Below, piece by piece: positions 15,030 to 23,164 of a DNA stretch of 40,975 nucleotides. Where the stretch lies: contig JAJCXZ010000095.1 of the NCBI GenBank assembly GCA_029263175.1, forward strand, positions 1 to 40,975, written 5' to 3'. A program made the position numbers and the translations under genes. The notes under the pieces were generated by a model, which worked only from the letters and a program-made list of their open reading frames with translations, was not told the origin of the DNA and did no database searches. The number at the start of each line of letters is the position of its first letter. The stretch's first letter is position 1. This stretch comes from Acidimicrobiales bacterium. GTDB taxonomy: Bacteria > Actinomycetota > Acidimicrobiia > Acidimicrobiales > Aldehydirespiratoraceae.

Positions 15030-16484
15030 ATGGCCCCCACCTTCGCCGATCTCGGCGTGCCCGAGTCGATCTGTGCTGCCCTGCGTGACGCCGGCATCAC
15101 TTCCCCATTTCCTGTCCAGGCTGCGACCATTCCCGACCTCCTCGCGGGGCGCGATGTCGTTGGCCGGGCCCCAACCGGCTCCGGCAAGACGCTCGCCTTC
15201 GGCGTGCCGCTCGTGTGTATGGTGCCGAAGGCTGAGCCCAAGCTGCCAAGCGCACTGGTGCTCGCGCCGACCCGCGAACTCGCCGCCCAGATCGCGCTCG
15301 AGCTCCAGCCGCTGCTTGCTGTGGCCGACCGTCGAGCGCTCGCCGTCTACGGCGGCGTCGGCCTCGACCCGCAGATCAAGAAGCTGCGCCGCGGCGTCGA
15401 CGTGCTCGTCGCCACCCCGGGCCGGCTCGAAGATCTCATCTCTCAGCGAGTCGTGAGTCTCGAGAACGTCTCCATTGTGGTCGTGGACGAGGCCGACCGG
15501 ATGGCCGACATGGGCTTCCTCCCAGTCGTTCGTCGCCTCCTCAACCAGACGCGAACCGAACGCCAGACGGTCCTCTACTCGGCCACGCTCGACGGCGACG
15601 TCGGCAAGATCATCCGCGAGTACCAGCATGACCCGGCTCGTCACGAGGTCGGCGCTGCGACCCCTGACCTGTCCACGATGACCCACCTCTTCTGGAAGAT
15701 CCCTCGGTCCGAGCGGATCCCGCTGTGTGCGTCGGTGATCCAGACCTTCGGCCGCACCATCGTCTTCAGCCGAACCCGCCACGGCGCTGACCGAGCCACC
15801 CGTCAACTCGCCAAGCTCGGCATCCATGCCGCGGCCATCCACGGCAACCGATCACAGGGTCAGCGGCAAAGGGCACTGTCGGAATTCAGCGCCGGCAAGG
15901 TGCAAGCACTCGTCGCCACCGATGTCGCCGCCCGCGGGATCCACGTCGACGCGGTGGAGTGTGTGCTGCACTTCGATCCCGTCGACGAAGACAGCGCCTA
16001 TGTCCATCGCTCTGGTCGCACCGCCCGAGCCGGCGCCAGCGGACACGTCATCTCCTTTGTGGACCCTGGCCAGGTGGCCGATGTCCAGAAGATGAAGAAG
16101 CGGCTCAATCTCCCGCAGGAGATCACGAACCCACCGGAGAACGACGGGTTCGCGCTCCCCAACCTCCCTGCCGGCGATACGCCGAAGCCTCGCGTCGAGC
16201 AGCGCCAGGGCCAACAGCAGCATCGCCAGAGCGGCGAACACCGCTCGGGCGAACACCGCTCGGGCGAGAAGCGCGAACGGGGCCAGCGCGGTCCAAAGAA
16301 GAAGAAGCCGCAGGCTGCGGGCGAGCAGCGTTCCGAGGGCGGCAAACGACCGGCCAAGAAGGCGGCAAAGAAGCCCGGCAAGTCTCGGAAGCAGAGAGCT
16401 CAGCGCAACCAGTCCAAAGGCGCGCCGCGAAAGCGAGCGAGCGGCGGCGGGGCCAAGGCGTCGCAGCAGCGCCGCTCCAGTTAA
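15030..16484 (+). CDS. DEAD-box RNA helicase (RhlE-like) with basic C-terminal tail
   Basis: ATP-dependent RNA unwinding or remodelling. 484 residues: Q motif (P-F-P-V-Q), A-P-T-G-S-G-K-T, P-T-R-E-L, T-P-G-R, D-E-A-D, S-A-T, and the helicase C-domain H-R-S-G-R-T-A-R-A-G near residue 330. The last about 110 residues are a lysine/arginine/glutamine-rich disordered tail with a tandem E-H-R-S-G repeat, likely an RNA-binding extension. The start follows GGAGAG. An alternative TACCCT hexamer far upstream (14959) suggests a leader of about 65 nt. The gene converges with the ferredoxin gene, leaving 44 bp between them with a weak short hairpin (16502-16516). Confidence 0.93.
   Translation: MAPTFADLGVPESICAALRDAGITSPFPVQAATIPDLLAGRDVVGRAPTGSGKTLAFGVPLVCMVPKAEPKLPSALVLAPTRELAAQIALELQPLLAVADRRALAVYGGVGLDPQIKKLRRGVDVLVATPGRLEDLISQRVVSLENVSIVVVDEADRMADMGFLPVVRRLLNQTRTERQTVLYSATLDGDVGKIIREYQHDPARHEVGAATPDLSTMTHLFWKIPRSERIPLCASVIQTFGRTIVFSRTRHGADRATRQLAKLGIHAAAIHGNRSQGQRQRALSEFSAGKVQALVATDVAARGIHVDAVECVLHFDPVDEDSAYVHRSGRTARAGASGHVISFVDPGQVADVQKMKKRLNLPQEITNPPENDGFALPNLPAGDTPKPRVEQRQGQQQHRQSGEHRSGEHRSGEKRERGQRGPKKKKPQAAGEQRSEGGKRPAKKAAKKPGKSRKQRAQRNQSKGAPRKRASGGGAKASQQRRSS
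16236..16265 (+). repeat. Two tandem 15-bp repeats inside the helicase tail
   Basis: The unit GAACACCGCTCGGGC occurs twice with no spacer and encodes E-H-R-S-G twice. It is a recent in-frame duplication by its identity. Confidence 0.85.
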
Positions 16485-16528
16485 CTGATCTCGTCAACAG
16501 AGATGGCGACGCCATCGGTAATGTGCCT

Positions 16529-16762
16529 TCAGACCTCGATGAAAATGCACTCTCCGGGGCATTCTTCGGCGGACTCGATGACGGCTTCCAGCTGTGCGTC
16601 GCTGACCGGGGCGAGCCCTTCAGGGCCCCCCGGTTCACTCAGGATGCGGTCACCGTCTTTGACGTATGCAAGACCATCATCGAGCATCGTGAAGACGTCC
16701 GGGGCAATCTCCTCGCAGAGGCCGTCGCCGGTACACAAGTCCTGATCGATCCAAACCTTCAT
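16529..16762 (-). CDS. Small [3Fe-4S]-type ferredoxin
   Basis: 77 residues, M-K-V-W-I-D start. Cysteines at 10, 16, 68 and 72 in C-T-G-D-G-L-C and E-C-P-G-E-C. The second position of the usual C-x2-C-x2-C motif is Asp13, which fits single-cluster [3Fe-4S] ferredoxins such as those that serve cytochromes P450. No P450 is in the window. The gene starts 1 bp after the stop of the YgfK-like oxidoreductase (TGAGATG), so the two are co-translated, and the ferredoxin is probably its electron partner. Confidence 0.88.
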   Translation of the reverse strand: MKVWIDQDLCTGDGLCEEIAPDVFTMLDDGLAYVKDGDRILSEPGGPEGLAPVSDAQLEAVIESAEECPGECIFIEV

Positions 16763-16763
16763 C

Positions 16764-18551
16764 TCAGTGTCCTTCGGTCGTGTCGGCTGACTGCATCGGG
16801 AGCGGTAGCCCCTCCGCAGAGTTGAGCAATGCCACCAGTGTGCCGACATGCTCGTCGGCCCCACCAGCGGGAGTTGCGGTGACCTCACCGGCGCCACCGA
16901 GGAGGAACCTCGGCCCGTCGGCGGCGTCGAAACGCCCCTCATCGAGGTAGAGCCGTGGCTTGATCTGTGCGGGATCGCCATCCTCTGGGCAGAAGGTCAT
17001 GCAGTTCCCGCACTCGTTGCACAGCTCGCTGAACAGAAGGTACTGCTGTCGCCCCTCGAGCCCCTCCATGCCCGCGGTCGGAATCTTGAAGAACGCATCG
17101 TTGGGGCACACGGTGACGCAGAAGTTGCACGCCACACAACCCCATGTCTCGAGCTCGTGGTCGACCGAGCGAGGAAGCTTGGAGTTGCCTTCGAGCGCAT
17201 AGCGGTTCTTGTCATCGCCCAGGACACGCTCGAGGTGAACGGCTACCAGATCCCGGTGCCCGTCTCGGGCCGCGATGGAGAGTCGTTCGGTTCGCCAAGA
17301 CTCGAGATCCGTGGCCCCTTCGGCGCGAACCACGTCCGTGAGCGTGCGAAGCATCGGGGCGAGGCGGCCATAGCCACCGGGTTTCAGGAGGTCCGAACAG
17401 ATCGTGGCCGGCCGCACTCCCATGGCGATGGTGTCCACCAGGTTCTCCTTGGCAACCCCAGCGGAGAAGCTGACTTGTATGTCTCCATCGTGGCCGGGCA
17501 GCATCAGCTGCCCAGGGAGCGCGTCGGCGAGCTTGTCCGCGAGCGCAGTCGCGAGCACATGGAGCGGCGGGCCCGACAGGTACATCGTGTCTTCGGGCAT
17601 CCACTGTTTCTCGTTCGCAACGACAAGCGTGTTGGTGAGCTTGATACCGAACCGGTGTCCACGATCCTTCGCGTACTGGTTGAGCTCCCCGATGAGGCTG
17701 ATCGCCCGGTCGAACTGGAGGTCCGCATCAAAAGACGACGGCACGAGAACGACACTGTCGTAGCCGAGTTGTGTGTTCATGATGTCGCTCGCCCGTTCGA
17801 AGCCGAGCAGGGTCGGATTGAGCTTCACGATCACATCGACATCGTGGTCGTCGAGCAGGTGTTTCGTGATCGCCTCGATCTCATCGGGGGGACACCCGTG
17901 GAAGGTCGACAATGTGACGCTGTCGGAGACCGTCGGAGGGAACTCGATATCGGCGAGGTCACCGAAGACAGCCGGAATCTCCGGGCGGAGGCGTTCGATC
18001 TCCGCCGACGCGTCGCCCATCGCACGAATGAATCCCGCGACCTTGTCGCTCTGAATACCTGCGAGGTCGTAGCCGACCGAGAGGTCGAACACGTGAGGAC
18101 CGGTGTCGGGGCCGAGGTGCTCGGCAAGCGGTTCCCAGCGGCGCAGGATCTCGATGATCATCCACGCCTTGACGTACTCCTCGAGGCTCTGGTGGACCTC
18201 CAGTTCCTGGCTCCACTCGATGTTGTAGCCGATGGTCTCCATGTCGATACAGGGCCGGGCGATGTCGAGGTCGTCGAGGATCTGAACGGTCTTGAGTTCG
18301 AACAATCGAGAGCCGCCAAGCCATGCCAACACGATGTTCTGCGCCATCTGACTGTGGGGCCCTGCCGCGGGGCCGATCGGCGACGCCGCGGGGCGACCGA
18401 GAAACTCAAACGACAGGTCAATGTCGTCGGCCGGCGTCCAGATACGGGCCGAGGGGAGGTCGAAGATGCGCTGCCGCGATGTCCACTCATGATGTACGCG
18501 TCGCAACAATTCATTCAGCGACATCGGTGTGAGCGGCGGGGCTTCTGACAT
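16764..18551 (-). CDS. Shortened YgfK-like flavin/iron-sulfur oxidoreductase
   Basis: 595 residues. The N-terminal part (about 1-460) resembles the dihydropyrimidine/dihydroorotate-dehydrogenase-like domain of E. coli YgfK, called a putative selenate reductase subunit: G-P-A-A-G-P-H-S-Q-M-A-Q-N-I-V, F-E-L-K-T-V-Q-I-L-D, S-T-F-H-G-C-P-P-D-E-I-E-A-I and K-L-N-P-T-L-L-G. The C-terminal part matches YgfK's two-cluster ferredoxin end: C-V-A-C-N-F-C-V-T-V-C-P at about 471-481 and C-N-E-C-G-N-C-M-T-F-C-P at about 508-518. The roughly 400-residue FAD/NAD(P)H domain between these in YgfK (about 1030 residues) is absent. Electrons must therefore come from a partner such as the ferredoxin encoded next. 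GAAGGAA precedes the ATG. Substrate unknown. Confidence 0.82.
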   Translation of the reverse strand: MSEAPPLTPMSLNELLRRVHHEWTSRQRIFDLPSARIWTPADDIDLSFEFLGRPAASPIGPAAGPHSQMAQNIVLAWLGGSRLFELKTVQILDDLDIARPCIDMETIGYNIEWSQELEVHQSLEEYVKAWMIIEILRRWEPLAEHLGPDTGPHVFDLSVGYDLAGIQSDKVAGFIRAMGDASAEIERLRPEIPAVFGDLADIEFPPTVSDSVTLSTFHGCPPDEIEAITKHLLDDHDVDVIVKLNPTLLGFERASDIMNTQLGYDSVVLVPSSFDADLQFDRAISLIGELNQYAKDRGHRFGIKLTNTLVVANEKQWMPEDTMYLSGPPLHVLATALADKLADALPGQLMLPGHDGDIQVSFSAGVAKENLVDTIAMGVRPATICSDLLKPGGYGRLAPMLRTLTDVVRAEGATDLESWRTERLSIAARDGHRDLVAVHLERVLGDDKNRYALEGNSKLPRSVDHELETWGCVACNFCVTVCPNDAFFKIPTAGMEGLEGRQQYLLFSELCNECGNCMTFCPEDGDPAQIKPRLYLDEGRFDAADGPRFLLGGAGEVTATPAGGADEHVGTLVALLNSAEGLPLPMQSADTTEGH

Positions 18552-18577
18552 CAGATTCCTTCGGATTTGATCGAAGA

Positions 18578-18605
18578 ATCCTACAATAGCACGACGTCTT
18601 TACAA
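18578..18605 (-). promoter_or_regulatory. Candidate promoter of the YgfK-like/ferredoxin pair
   Basis: Minus strand: TTGTAA (18605-18600), 16-bp spacer, TAGGAT (18583-18578). A small palindrome ACAAATTGT (18602-18610) overlaps the -35. The region is visibly AT-rich compared with its surroundings. Confidence 0.45.
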
Positions 18606-18638
18606 ATTGTTAAGCACCGGACACGCTGACACCAGGCC

Positions 18639-21602
18639 TCACAAATTGGCGGTCAGCGAGGCGATTCGTTGCTGAACGAACGTAACGATTTCGCGGTCCT
18701 TCATCGCCGCCCCCTGGCGGACCGCCTCGGCGAAACTGGCGGCACCAAGTTGGGACTGAACATGGCGCACACCTTCGGAGAGCCGCTCGGCATCAGCAGG
18801 AGTGCCGGGCATCGCTTGGGCGGCCCCCATTGCAGTCAGCGCCCCGTGCAGGACGGCAGCAAAAACGTACTCTCCCAACTCTGCGAAGATCCCGAGCACT
18901 CGCCGTAGCGACAACCATTGGTTGGCCCAGTCGCCGCCTCGATACCAGAGATCGATGACATCGGCGTACCCCGACAACGCGGCACGAAGGTCACCCTGCT
19001 GCGCACCGAGCGAATGAACCTCGGTGAGAGCGAACGCCTCCATCCAACGATTACCGACACCACCCGCAATCACACTTGCTCGCTGCAAGAGGACGAGTGC
19101 CTCCTCCGGTTCGACACCCTCGAGCGCGAGCCCCAACGCGAAGTCAGCTCGTGCATGAGCCGTCGGGGAGTTGGAGGCATCTGCGGCTGCACGCGCCTCG
19201 CCGGCAAGCACTGCACCACGTATCCCGTCACCGATTGAGGTGTAGGCAACCGACAGCATGAATGTGTTCTGGGCAAGCCGACCGTGGGCCTCATCGCGTC
19301 GCGACGAGAGCAGCATTCGGTTCATCCACTCGAACGCGACGTCTGTTTCGGCGAGATAGAAATGGGCGTTTCCGAGAGTCCGCTCCGCGAGACCGGTGTC
19401 CGACAGCTCCGAAGCCTTCCGGTGTTCGAGCGATCGATGGCCAAGATCGATCGCGCCCCGCATGTCGCCAACGACGAATCTGCCATACGCAACGATGGCG
19501 AGAGCCGTCGAGAAGTCAGGATGCTCAGCGGCACCTTCGAGTTCCGTCGATGCACCGGCCCACGATGTGATCTCATAGTTCACGCGCCGGAATGCGAACT
19601 CCCGCAGCGCTTTCACGAGGCGGAGCGCGCTGTCGAAATCCTGGAACCGCACCGCCGCGAGGTGGGCCGACCGATAGTTGTCGTAGTCGCGGAGGAGTTC
19701 AGACGACCAGCGGGCCTCATCGGCGGTGTCGAGACCGACTGCGCCGGCCTCGGCGCGATCGAGGAACCAGGCGACATGTCGTCGCTCTGCGGCCTCGAGG
19801 GCCCCTCGCGCGCGGAGATGGTCGAGGCCGAACTCTCTCAACGGTTCGAGGAGTCGGTAGCGCGAGGTCTGCCGATCGAGCAGGACCATGGACTTGTCGA
19901 CGAGGCTGGCAATCAAGCCCAGCACGGAATACCGGTCGCTACTGACCGTGCAGACTGCTGCGGCCGCTGCGTGTTCGAAGCCGCCGGCGAAGACGGCCAG
20001 CTGCTCGAAGAGCTCCTGTTCCTCCGTTGTCAGTAGCTCGTAGGACCACAGCACCAGGTCATGAAGGCTGCGCAGACGGCCATCCGCTCCACGCTGCATC
20101 TGACCTGGCATCTCGATGCGATCGTTGAGGCCCTGTGCAAGTGACGCCTCGCTCATCGTCCGGAGGCGAGCGGCCGCCAACTCAATGGCGAGAGGCAAGC
20201 CCTCAAGCCGTCGACAGATCGCGGCAACCGACTCGGCGTTGTCGTCGGTGAGTGCGAATCCAGGGGTGGTCGCCGCCGCGCGCGAGACAAACAGCTCGAC
20301 CGCGGGGCAAGATCCGATCTCCTCCAGCTGCGTGGCATCCGCTGGAGGGGTTGCCAACGGATCGAGCGCTTCGATGTACTCACCGGCGAGACCTAGCGAG
20401 GAACGGCTGGTGGTCAGAATCCTCAGTCGAGGACAGGACGATCGAAGCCGATCGACCAGCGGTGCAATCGTGTCAATGAGATGCTCGCAGTTGTCCAACA
20501 CGAGAAGGGTCTGGGTGGGAGCGAGGAATTCCTCCAGCGTGGTCTCGATCGAGCGGTGCGGTTGCTGCTGAACATCGAGTGCGCGCGCGATCGCTTGTGC
20601 CGCGCTGGACGGGTCGCTGTGCGCCGCCAGCTCCACGACCGTGAGCCCATCCTCGAAGTCGCCCATTGCTTTGGCTGCAGCTCGAAGCGCCAGGCGAGTC
20701 TTGCCAACACCCCCAGGCCCGGTGATGGTGACGAGTGGTTGCTGTTCGATCGCTGTTGTCAGCGCTGTCAGGTACGGATCGCGACCAACGAACGAGGTCA
20801 CGCCATCGAGCTGCTGCCTGGTGCTGGTGACCGCCGACGAGCGTGCCGGCTCGTTGGGCGCCAACAGTGACGGATCGTCCGCGAGAATCCTCACTTCGAG
20901 CTCGCGGGCACTTGCCGATGGATCGAGCCCGGCTTCAACCCGGAGGATCGTTCGGAACTCGCTCGCCCGTCGAAGCGCGTCAGCCTGTCGGCCGGCCCGG
21001 TATAGCGCCAGCATGAGCAGTCTCCAATAGGTCTCGCGGAGCGGATGCAGTGTGACCAACGACTCGAGCTCACCCACCATCGATGCGGGATCGCCCGATT
21101 CCATGCGCGCCTCGGCCCACTCGTCGGTGGCCACCAGCCGCAGCTCATCGAGCCTGCGGGCTTCGCCCTGCACCAAGGGAGTTTCCGCGCAGTCACCGAA
21201 GGCGGGGCCGTGCCACAGACCCAACCCTGATTCGAGAATCGGTAGCGATGCGGCGGATCCTGCGGCTCGAGCCCGGGCGAGAGCTGCTTCGAAGCGGGCC
21301 GCGTCGATCTCACCATCGCGGACCTCGAGTCGATAGCCGCCGGATGCGAATGCGATGGCGAAGTCCGGCTCGAGAATCGTCCGGAATCGCGAGACCAGAC
21401 TCTGCACGGTACCCACCGCTGACTTCGGGGGTTCGTCGCGCCAGAGCGCGTCGACCAGGCGTTCGATCGACATCAGGGTGTCGCGGTGGGCGACGAGAAC
21501 CGAGAGCAGGACTTGCGCCTTCGGGCCTCCGAGCGCGACGTCCTCCCCGTCTCGATGGAGGGCCATACCGCCAAGTACTCGTAGTTCGCTCCCGTCGGTC
21601 AT
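18639..21602 (-). CDS. AfsR/SARP-type regulator: winged helix, BTAD, NB-ARC-type ATPase, TPR-like C-terminus
   Basis: A 987-residue signal-responsive transcription factor. Domains: OmpR-like winged helix (about 1-90, with L-G-G-P-K-A-Q-V-L-L-S-V-L), bacterial transcriptional activator domain (about 95-240, with R-E-T-Y-W-R-L-L-M-L-A-L-Y-R-A-G-R-Q-A-D-A-L), a STAND-type ATPase with P-loop G-P-G-G-V-G-K-T near 292 and L-V-L-D-N-C-E-H-L Walker B, then a helical TPR-like repeat region. Known relatives activate specialised or stress genes. I chose ATG 21602 because M-T-D-G-S-E-L-R-V is the normal domain start; ATG 21632 is possible. It is divergent from the DUF1326-DUF2182 pair, with SARP-like repeats between them, so that pair is the likely target. 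Confidence 0.9.
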   Translation of the reverse strand: MTDGSELRVLGGMALHRDGEDVALGGPKAQVLLSVLVAHRDTLMSIERLVDALWRDEPPKSAVGTVQSLVSRFRTILEPDFAIAFASGGYRLEVRDGEIDAARFEAALARARAAGSAASLPILESGLGLWHGPAFGDCAETPLVQGEARRLDELRLVATDEWAEARMESGDPASMVGELESLVTLHPLRETYWRLLMLALYRAGRQADALRRASEFRTILRVEAGLDPSASARELEVRILADDPSLLAPNEPARSSAVTSTRQQLDGVTSFVGRDPYLTALTTAIEQQPLVTITGPGGVGKTRLALRAAAKAMGDFEDGLTVVELAAHSDPSSAAQAIARALDVQQQPHRSIETTLEEFLAPTQTLLVLDNCEHLIDTIAPLVDRLRSSCPRLRILTTSRSSLGLAGEYIEALDPLATPPADATQLEEIGSCPAVELFVSRAAATTPGFALTDDNAESVAAICRRLEGLPLAIELAAARLRTMSEASLAQGLNDRIEMPGQMQRGADGRLRSLHDLVLWSYELLTTEEQELFEQLAVFAGGFEHAAAAAVCTVSSDRYSVLGLIASLVDKSMVLLDRQTSRYRLLEPLREFGLDHLRARGALEAAERRHVAWFLDRAEAGAVGLDTADEARWSSELLRDYDNYRSAHLAAVRFQDFDSALRLVKALREFAFRRVNYEITSWAGASTELEGAAEHPDFSTALAIVAYGRFVVGDMRGAIDLGHRSLEHRKASELSDTGLAERTLGNAHFYLAETDVAFEWMNRMLLSSRRDEAHGRLAQNTFMLSVAYTSIGDGIRGAVLAGEARAAADASNSPTAHARADFALGLALEGVEPEEALVLLQRASVIAGGVGNRWMEAFALTEVHSLGAQQGDLRAALSGYADVIDLWYRGGDWANQWLSLRRVLGIFAELGEYVFAAVLHGALTAMGAAQAMPGTPADAERLSEGVRHVQSQLGAASFAEAVRQGAAMKDREIVTFVQQRIASLTANL

Positions 21603-21625
21603 GACCTGCAGTGTCGCCCAGATCC

Positions 21626-21643
21626 CTTGCATGCCGCTTGCAA
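21626..21643. promoter_or_regulatory. Heptamer direct repeats (SARP-like operator candidate) upstream of the regulator and DUF1326
   Basis: CTTGCAT (21626-21632) and CTTGCAA (21637-21643) are 11 bp apart, meaning heptamers with a 4-bp spacer. This is the geometry described for SARP binding sites. A further TGCAAG occurs at 21659. On the minus strand a GACACT hexamer lies 7 nt before ATG 21602. The match in spacing is seen; binding is inferred. Confidence 0.4.
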
Positions 21644-21759
21644 GCGCCCGGAGTCGTCTGCAAGTGACCCGAGATCAGACTGCACGGGTACCCCTTCACG
21701 ATGAAAAACATCCGGCAACTCAACACTGAGTGGCCGTACAGAGAAACGGAGAAATGAGC

Positions 21760-22356
21760 ATGTCCTGGAATGTGTCGGGTACCTATTTCGAATCGTGCAA
21801 CTGCGAGGCCGCGTGCCCGTGTGTCTTCCTCAGCCCCCCGACAGAGGGCGACTGCACGGCCGTCCTCGGATGGCATATCGACAGTGGCGAGTTCGACGGT
21901 CTGTCAATCGACGGACTCAACGTCTCGCTGGCCGTCTATGCCGGCGGCCACATGGCCAACGGTGGATGGCGAGTCGCCCTCTACGTCGATGACCGCTCCT
22001 CGGAGGCGCAAGTCGAGGCGCTCGGAGCGATCTTCTCCGGCGCCGCCGGCGGCCACCCTGCAGTGCTCGCAGGCTTCATCGGTGAGGTGATGGGTGTTGC
22101 ACCCGCAGCAATCACGTTCGACGCTGATGCCTCATCGCTGTCGTTCACGGTCGGCGGGATCACCGACGTACACCTCAAGGCGATTGAGGGTCAGGGAGGA
22201 GCGCTGGTCACTGTGGGCAATCATCCGTTGGCGGTTTCGCCGAGCAACGACGCTGTCGTTGCTCGCTCCGAACGGCTCACCTACAGCGACCATGGCTACG
22301 AGTGGGAAATCACCGGCCGCAACGGATTCTTCTCGCCATTCCAGTACGAGGGCTGA
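21760..22356 (+). CDS. DUF1326-family protein
   Basis: 198 residues, function unknown. The N-terminus has the family's cysteine signature C-N-C-E-A-A-C-P-C (C-x-C-x3-C-x-C) near residue 12, followed by another Cys in G-D-C-T-A-V-L-G-W. The rest has alternating hydrophobic strands and no membrane segment. I chose ATG 21760 because GGAG (21748-21751) is 8 nt before it; ATG 21754 is too close. It is followed after 3 bp by a DUF2182 gene. The two families are often found as a pair, which suggests a shared, perhaps metal- or thiol-related role. Confidence 0.85.
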   Translation: MSWNVSGTYFESCNCEAACPCVFLSPPTEGDCTAVLGWHIDSGEFDGLSIDGLNVSLAVYAGGHMANGGWRVALYVDDRSSEAQVEALGAIFSGAAGGHPAVLAGFIGEVMGVAPAAITFDADASSLSFTVGGITDVHLKAIEGQGGALVTVGNHPLAVSPSNDAVVARSERLTYSDHGYEWEITGRNGFFSPFQYEG

Positions 22357-22359
22357 GCC

Positions 22360-23124
22360 ATGACGGCGCTGAGCACTCCGACACGAACCCGAGGCAGCCT
22401 GACCGTTCCGGTCGCCCTGATCGGGACGACCGCGCTCTGCTGGGCCTATCTCGTCTTGCTCAGCGTGCGCATGGGCGACATGGGATCACCGCTGGCGATG
22501 CCCATGACCTCAGCGTGGACCCGAGCCGACGTGTTGCTCATGTGGACGATGTGGTCGGTGATGATGGCGGGGATGATGATTCCGTCGGCAACGCCGATGA
22601 TCCAGAGCTATGCCACGACCATCAAATCCGATCGGACGCCACACCGGGGCTCGACTCCCTTCTTTGTGGCGGGATATCTCGTTGCCTGGGCGGGCTTCGC
22701 AGCCGCAGCCACGGCGGCGCAATGGTTGTTGCACGATCTGGCTCTGGTCAACGCCATGGGCACGTCGACGAGCCAGTCGCTCGGTGGTGTACTGCTCTTC
22801 GGGGCGGGGGCATATCAGTTCACCGGCGTGAAGGACCGCTGCTTGAGTAGGTGCCGGTCTCCCCTGGGCTTTCTCCTGAGCAGTTGGCGCGACGGAAGTG
22901 CGGGGGCATTCGTCCTCGGAACGCACCACGGCTCCTTGTGCATCGGCTGCTGCTGGGCGCTCATGGCGCTGCTGTTTGTGCTCGGCGTCATGAACCTGTG
23001 GTGGATTGCGCTCGTCGCTGCCGTCGTACTTGTCGAGAAGGTGACCGCCAGTCGTGCACCTTCACAGCTGCTCGGTGTTGGCCTCATCGGTTGGGGTGCC
23101 GCCGTGATCGTCGGTGTCGCGTAG
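22360..23124 (+). CDS. DUF2182 integral membrane protein (predicted metal binding)
   Basis: 254 residues with about six membrane segments. The conserved Met-rich signature M-W-T-M-W-S-V-M-M-A-G-M-M-I-P-S lies at about 67-82. Later Cys motifs C-L-S-R-C and C-I-G-C-C-W-A-L-M, plus T-H-H-G, fall near membrane edges. Met, Cys and His at membrane faces are why the family is called predicted metal-binding; no activity is established to my knowledge. The start is 3 bp after the DUF1326 stop. A strong hairpin terminator follows the gene. Confidence 0.85.
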   Translation: MTALSTPTRTRGSLTVPVALIGTTALCWAYLVLLSVRMGDMGSPLAMPMTSAWTRADVLLMWTMWSVMMAGMMIPSATPMIQSYATTIKSDRTPHRGSTPFFVAGYLVAWAGFAAAATAAQWLLHDLALVNAMGTSTSQSLGGVLLFGAGAYQFTGVKDRCLSRCRSPLGFLLSSWRDGSAGAFVLGTHHGSLCIGCCWALMALLFVLGVMNLWWIALVAAVVLVEKVTASRAPSQLLGVGLIGWGAAVIVGVA

Positions 23125-23131
23125 CGAGGCC

Positions 23132-23164
23132 AAGTAACGCTGGGGTCTGTCCCCAGCGTTACTT
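23132..23164. terminator. Bidirectional hairpin terminator between DUF2182 and methyltransferase genes
   Basis: A perfect 14-bp stem (23132-23145 with 23151-23164) with a 5-nt loop. It overlaps the last codons and stop of the methyltransferase on the minus strand. The core CTGGGG-TCTGT-CCCCAG resembles a palindrome common in REP-like repeats. Confidence 0.75.

Noticed and set aside
14559-15842. Minus-strand open frame (427 codons) over msrB and the helicase
   Set aside because: Spans two real genes on the other strand; composition typical of a high-GC reverse reading.
16502-16516. GATGGC-GAC-GCCATC as a terminator between helicase and ferredoxin genes
   Set aside because: Only 6 bp with a 3-nt loop and no T-run; kept as a weak remark in the helicase entry.
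16848-18548. Plus-strand open frame (566 codons) over the YgfK-like gene
   Set aside because: Antisense to a gene with clear flavin and iron-sulfur motifs.
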